A stretch of 9,635 nt of DNA from DASCNA01 sp036011305. GTDB taxonomy: Bacteria > Verrucomicrobiota > Lentisphaeria > Victivallales > GWF2-38-69. Positions 6,428-9,635 of this stretch are shown here, in pieces. Made by a program: the position numbers and the translations under genes. Numbering within the stretch: position 1 is the first letter of the stretch; the number at the start of each line of letters is the position of its first letter. The notes beneath the pieces were generated by a model that worked only from the letters and a program-made list of their open reading frames with translations, had not been told where the DNA came from and ran no database searches. Location of the stretch: positions 1-9,635 of the forward strand of contig DASCNA010000232.1 in assembly GCA_036011305.1 (NCBI GenBank). The letters are read 5' to 3'.

Positions 6428-8119
6428 CTACTTAAAGGTATAATAGTCTCCTATTATCAATCCATCCAACTCCGTCTTTAAATAAGTATCAACAGCATCC
6501 TGAGGTGTACACACAATTGGTTCTCTTACATTAAAGCTAGTATTTAAGAGCACTGCGTAGCCTGTAATATGTTCAAATTCTATAAGAAGGTCATATAATT
6601 TCTTATTTGTTTCTTCAGTTACAATTTGAATCCTGGCAGTATTATCTACATGGCTTACAGCAGGAAATTTATGATAATATTCTTTTTTGATTTTTACAGT
6701 TAAAAGCATATATAATGCAAGCTTAGAAAACGGTTCTTTGATTTCAAAATATTTTTTAGCCGCTTCAGGTGTAACGATTGGAGCAAAAGGTCTGAATGTT
6801 TCGCGTTTTTTGATATTATTATTAATTCTATCTTTAATCCTAAGTTCAAATGGTGATGCTAAAATTGATCTATTTCCCAGAGCACGTGGGCCACTTTCCA
6901 TTTTTCCCTGAAACCAACCCAAAATTTTTCCATCCAGAAGTGCATGTGCAGTAACAGTGTTTATATTATCTGTTTTTATAAATGTTTTAATGCACAGGTC
7001 TATAGTTTTTTTTATATCTTCATTGGAATATTCAGTTCCAAGATATGGAGAAAAGTATGTCGGTGGTTTTCTTCTTTCCCGTCTGGTATTGAATGCTGCA
7101 TACAATGCCGCACCTATTGCTCCTCCAGTGTCAGACGTAAATGGAGGGATAAAAACATTTTCATATATTCCACTGTTTACAATATCGCTGTTGACATCAC
7201 AGTTTAAAAAGCAGCCGCCTGCAAGACATAAGTTTTTGTTCTTATTTTTTTTTGAGTTATATTCCAGTGCATGTAATAAAGCTTTTTTGATCCCATATTG
7301 AAGAGAATGTGCTATATTCTTATGTTTTAGTGAAATAGGTTCATCATAACTTCTAGGAGCTCCTAAGTGCCTGTATACATAACCATTTTTATACGACCAG
7401 TACCCCAGAATTTGTCTATTAACTTTAAACTTTCCATCCTTTTTTAAGATAAAACACTTTTCGAAAAAATCTTTATATTCATTTTCCCCATAAGAAGCGA
7501 GGGCCATTAAGGTTCCCTCCTGAAATTCTCTGAAACCGAGATATTTAGTAAAATTACGATAAACAACGCCGATTGAATTTTCTACAGGTAAACTCCATTT
7601 TTTAGTAATTCTAGTATTGAAGGCTGTAAAAGCGGATGTGGCGCTATTTTCTCCATATCCGTCAAAAACCATTATATCTGAATCATTATAGGGTGATAAA
7701 TAATAAGCAGATGCCGCATGGGCCAAATGGTGAGGTACATACTCTATTTTTGTGTTAAATTTTACGTTAAACGTTTTATTTATATACTTTTTTAATATAT
7801 ATATTTTAGCTATTGAACGAAAATTAATAGGAGGTTTATTAAGTTTAAGAATCTTTAGATAAAAGGGTAGATATTTTATAGCAAACCTTAATTCATGATT
7901 TAACAAACGCCATGGCTGCCAATTAAATGCAATTAGATCTATATCATTGGGTTTTAAGCCGGTAGACTGCAGAATTTTTTTAATGGATTTCTCAGGAAAA
8001 CAATTAGTGTGCTTTTCTCTGTTCAACCGTTCCTCTTCAATATTAATAATAAGTTTACCATTTTGCACCAGACAGGCAGCCGAGTCATGTACAAAAGCAG
8101 TAATTCCAAGAATATTCAT
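6428..8119 (-). CDS. NodU/CmcH-type O-carbamoyltransferase
   Basis: The family moves a carbamoyl group from carbamoyl phosphate, through carbamoyl-adenylate, onto a hydroxyl of a sugar or natural product (NodU on Nod factor, CmcH on cephem, TobZ on tobramycin). The 563 residues match family length. The N-terminal Kae1-like domain has Gly-Ile-x-x-x-x-His11-Asp12-Ser, Glu-Glu-Glu-Arg at 28-31, His130-His-Leu-Ala-His134, Phe-Asp153-Gly and Ser-Asp330-Thr-Gly-Gly. His130, His134 and Asp153 have the same spacing as the TobZ metal ligands as I recall them. The C-terminal YrdC-like carbamoyltransferase domain (about 355-563) holds Gly-Arg-type loop residues in Met-Glu-Ser-Gly-Pro-Arg412-Ala-Leu-Gly-Asn416-Arg417, Arg-Pro-Phe-Ala-Pro near 443, and Leu-Asn-Thr-Ser-Phe-Asn...Glu-Pro-Ile-Val at 525-535. 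No glycosyltransferase, acyltransferase or natural-product gene adjoins it, so the acceptor is unknown. The ribosome site is weak. Confidence 0.9.
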   Translation of the reverse strand: MNILGITAFVHDSAACLVQNGKLIINIEEERLNREKHTNCFPEKSIKKILQSTGLKPNDIDLIAFNWQPWRLLNHELRFAIKYLPFYLKILKLNKPPINFRSIAKIYILKKYINKTFNVKFNTKIEYVPHHLAHAASAYYLSPYNDSDIMVFDGYGENSATSAFTAFNTRITKKWSLPVENSIGVVYRNFTKYLGFREFQEGTLMALASYGENEYKDFFEKCFILKKDGKFKVNRQILGYWSYKNGYVYRHLGAPRSYDEPISLKHKNIAHSLQYGIKKALLHALEYNSKKNKNKNLCLAGGCFLNCDVNSDIVNSGIYENVFIPPFTSDTGGAIGAALYAAFNTRRERRKPPTYFSPYLGTEYSNEDIKKTIDLCIKTFIKTDNINTVTAHALLDGKILGWFQGKMESGPRALGNRSILASPFELRIKDRINNNIKKRETFRPFAPIVTPEAAKKYFEIKEPFSKLALYMLLTVKIKKEYYHKFPAVSHVDNTARIQIVTEETNKKLYDLLIEFEHITGYAVLLNTSFNVREPIVCTPQDAVDTYLKTELDGLIIGDYYTFK

Positions 8120-8172
8120 ATATCATCTTTGTTAAAATAAGTTCGTTCAAAGTATACCAGGTTTATAGTGCG

Positions 8173-8200
8173 ATTATAGTTAAATGAAATGACATTGCAA
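8173..8200 (-). promoter_or_regulatory. Probable sigma-70 promoter of the carbamoyltransferase gene
   Basis: On the minus strand TTGCAA (8195-8200), 16 bases, then a perfect TATAAT (8173-8178). Transcription would begin near 8166 with a leader of about 46 bases. The -35 hexamer is the centre of the palindrome at 8192-8203. Confidence 0.5.
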
Positions 8201-8203
8201 TGT
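8192..8203. promoter_or_regulatory. Perfect 12-bp palindrome, candidate operator
   Basis: ACATTGCAATGT is its own reverse complement and covers the whole -35 hexamer of the carbamoyltransferase promoter, the classic position for a repressor dimer. A partial second copy, TGCAATGT, lies at 8224-8231, 28 bp further away in the same orientation; the two can also pair as an 8-bp stem. The binding protein is unknown. Confidence 0.4.
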
Positions 8204-8372
8204 GCTACTTTTATATCCCAGCATGCAATGTAAATAACAAATCATTTGCTAAGCTGTATCTTATTCATATAAAAGAATTACTATGTAAAAAATTCAATAA
8301 TTGCTCTTCAATTTATTTCGATAATAAATATCTTTTCTTGTTTTTGACAATAAGAATATTTATTAATTCAGC

Positions 8373-8405
8373 TTAAGATCACATTTTTGAGAAATGATTA
8401 CTTAA
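8373..8405. repeat. Imperfect inverted repeat in the long intergenic region
   Basis: TTAAG-ATC-(AC)-ATTT, a 5-base loop, then AAAT-GAT-(TA)-CTTAA. The arms give 12 base pairs in three blocks: the AC bulge lies on the left arm between ATC and ATTT, and the TA bulge on the right arm between GAT and CTTAA. It is the largest foldable element in the gap. The stem is mostly A-T and no U-run follows directly, so a terminator is not clear; a structured leader, a small RNA or chance are all possible. Confidence 0.3.
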
Positions 8406-8617
8406 AAACAGGAAAGTTTTAGCTCTCCCTTCAAAACTCATCTATAAAAAAGCAGTTGTAATTTTCAATATTTCTGAACATGATTTTACATAACTATACT
8501 TTTTAAAAAAGTTGTTTAATAAAAGAAAACACTTAAATTGTCATTTGAATTATTGTAAATGTGAAGTTATTCAGCAAGCTACTATATATTTGAACTTATT
8601 ATTGTAAGGGGATTAGA

Positions 8618-9635
8618 ATGAACTCTATAGATAAAGTAATCAGTAAAATTTCAGTTTTCGATAATAGCACAGCATTAAGCGCAAAAAAACATCTCGAATC
8701 ACTTGCTATGCCGCACAGGGCTCTTGGTAAAGTAATGGATCTTGCACAGGACTTAGCTGGTATTACTGGAAAAAACCATCCTTCGTTTGAAAAGAAAATA
8801 AATATTGTAATGGCAGCTGATCATGGCGTTACTGAAGAAACAATCAGCGCTTATCCGCAGGAAGTAACTGTTCCAATGGTATATACAATGTTAAAAGAAG
8901 GTGCTGCAATAAATGTATTGGCTAAGTCCGCAGGAAGCAATGTTGTAGTAGTTGATGTCGGCATAAAATCTGAAATAGAAATTCCTGAGAACGAAAATTT
9001 TATCTGCAGACGTATAGCCAGCGGAACAGCAAACTTTGCCAAAGGACCGGCTATGACAAAAGGCCAAGCAATAAAATCCATTGAAACCGGGATAGAAATA
9101 GCTGATTGTTTAGCAAATAAAACTGATGTTTTCGGTCTAGGTGAAATAGGAATAGGAAATACTACATCTGCAACAGCAATTCTATGTGCAGTAACTGGTA
9201 CAGAACCAGCTGTTGTGACAGGACGCGGGACTGGAATAAATGATGATATTTTACAAAATAAAATTTCTGTAATAGAAAAAACACTACAGTTAAACAATCC
9301 GAATAAAAATGATGCCGTTGATATCCTGCAGAAAATAGGAGGCTTTGAAATAGGAGCTATGGCAGGGTTCATACTAGGAGCTGCTTCTAAACGGATACCG
9401 GTAATAATTGATGGTTTAATATCTACATCCAGCGTATTAATAGCTCAATTACTATGTCCTAAAATATGTGATTTCATAATAGTGTCCCATGAAGGTACGG
9501 AGCCCGGTCACAAACTAATGCTGAAACATTTAAATAAAGAAGCTTATTTGAATCTAGGGTTACGCCTGGGAGAAGGTACAGGTGCTGCACTTATGATGCC
9601 ATTAATAGACAGTGCCAGTGCCGTTTTGAATAATA
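8618..9635 (+). CDS. cobT: Nicotinate-nucleotide--dimethylbenzimidazole phosphoribosyltransferase (3' end outside window)
   Basis: CobT makes alpha-ribazole phosphate from nicotinate mononucleotide and a lower-ligand base, the activation step of cobamide nucleotide-loop assembly in the cytosol. The window holds 339 residues; family members have about 350, so only the extreme C-terminus is missing. Motifs in order: Met-Ala-Ala-Asp-His-Gly-Val near 67-73, Gly-Glu-Ile-Gly-Ile-Gly-Asn-Thr-Thr near 173-181, Gly-Phe-Glu-Ile-Gly-Ala-Met-Ala-Gly, Asp-Gly-Leu-Ile-Ser-Thr, Ser-His-Glu-Gly-Thr-Glu-Pro-Gly-His, and Leu-Arg-Leu-Gly-Glu319-Gly-Thr-Gly, whose Glu is the catalytic base. The start is fixed by AAGGGG (8606-8611), 6 bases before the ATG. 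Partners such as CobS and CobU/CobC may follow beyond the window edge; none is visible here. Which benzimidazole or other base is used cannot be told from the sequence. Confidence 0.94.
   Translation, partial: MNSIDKVISKISVFDNSTALSAKKHLESLAMPHRALGKVMDLAQDLAGITGKNHPSFEKKINIVMAADHGVTEETISAYPQEVTVPMVYTMLKEGAAINVLAKSAGSNVVVVDVGIKSEIEIPENENFICRRIASGTANFAKGPAMTKGQAIKSIETGIEIADCLANKTDVFGLGEIGIGNTTSATAILCAVTGTEPAVVTGRGTGINDDILQNKISVIEKTLQLNNPNKNDAVDILQKIGGFEIGAMAGFILGAASKRIPVIIDGLISTSSVLIAQLLCPKICDFIIVSHEGTEPGHKLMLKHLNKEAYLNLGLRLGEGTGAALMMPLIDSASAVLNN

Larger units (their letters stand above)
8120..8617. other. 498-bp non-coding divergent region
   Basis: No open reading frame with a plausible start and ribosome site is visible on either strand. 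It holds the carbamoyltransferase promoter and palindrome at the left, a foldable inverted repeat at 8373-8405, and a shorter one (AGTTTT/AAAACT, 8415-8420 with 8433-8438). A TTGACA at 8344-8349 has no -10 partner at normal spacing. Near cobT a TATATT (8585-8590) could be a -10 but has no good -35. I see no conserved cobalamin-riboswitch box. Confidence 0.5.

Noticed and set aside
6687..7301. Plus-strand open frames within the carbamoyltransferase gene
   Set aside because: They overlap conserved NodU/CmcH motifs on the other strand and have no motif or ribosome site of their own.
8192..8231. Nickel-regulator (Nur) type box, because TTGCAA occurs in the palindrome
   Set aside because: The Nur box as I know it is two TTGCAA-like halves with a 5-base gap; this is a single centre, and no TTGCAA lies before sodN, where such a site would make sense.
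8205..8617. Cobalamin riboswitch upstream of cobT
   Set aside because: I looked for the conserved B12-box and the GCCACTG-like core and saw neither; the region is too AT-rich and lacks the expected GC stems.
8851..9372. Long minus-strand open frame opposite cobT
   Set aside because: It is antisense to a gene with all CobT motifs, has no ribosome site and shows no family motif; it is a shadow of the cobT codon pattern.
1..9635. CRISPR array, tRNA, rRNA, insertion sequence or phage genes
   Set aside because: No regularly spaced direct repeats, no tRNA-like cloverleaf words, no transposase or integrase motifs and no terminal inverted repeats were seen on reading both strands.

Overview
The window is AT-rich (roughly two thirds A+T by eye), tightly coding, with Shine-Dalgarno sites of the AAGGGG/AGAAAGG type and Sec signal peptides on several products. 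It suggests a low-GC, Gram-negative-type bacterium: it has a surface-repeat protein of the LA_2272 kind (known from Leptospira and several host-associated Gram-negative lineages) and a nickel superoxide dismutase with its own signal peptide. I cannot place it to genus. An Elusimicrobiota- or PVC-like host is only a guess. Both window edges cut genes, and I see no rRNA, tRNA, CRISPR array, transposase or phage gene, so this reads as ordinary chromosome with an accessory flavour.

Layout. 1-894 (minus, 3' end missing): a secreted TIM-barrel glycoside-hydrolase-like protein, divergent from 1124-1567 (plus): a nickel superoxide dismutase (sodN type) whose signal-peptidase cut would expose the nickel-binding N-terminal histidine. 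1658-2308 and 2404-3645 (both minus): an orotate phosphoribosyltransferase with its own promoter, and upstream of it a TsgA-like major facilitator transporter. 3810-5105 and 5117-5653 (plus, probably one transcript): a cytosolic-looking SGNH/GDSL hydrolase followed by a methylated-DNA--cysteine methyltransferase. 5735-6265 (minus): an exported protein of about seven short Gly-hydrophobic repeats. 6428-8119 (minus): a NodU/CmcH-type O-carbamoyltransferase standing alone. A roughly 500-bp non-coding gap, the longest here, separates it from 8618-9635 (plus, last residues missing): CobT, the enzyme that activates the lower ligand of cobalamin.

The genes do not form one pathway. Pyrimidine synthesis (pyrE), cobamide assembly (cobT), DNA alkylation repair (ogt), superoxide defence (sodN), transport and two envelope/secreted proteins sit as single genes or pairs with alternating orientation. 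The most noteworthy items are the apparently Sec-exported Ni-SOD, which would need no dedicated SodX-type protease; a perfect 12-bp palindrome lying on the -35 element of the carbamoyltransferase promoter; and a substituted PRPP loop in PyrE. I did not find a clear new multi-gene defence or biosynthetic system.
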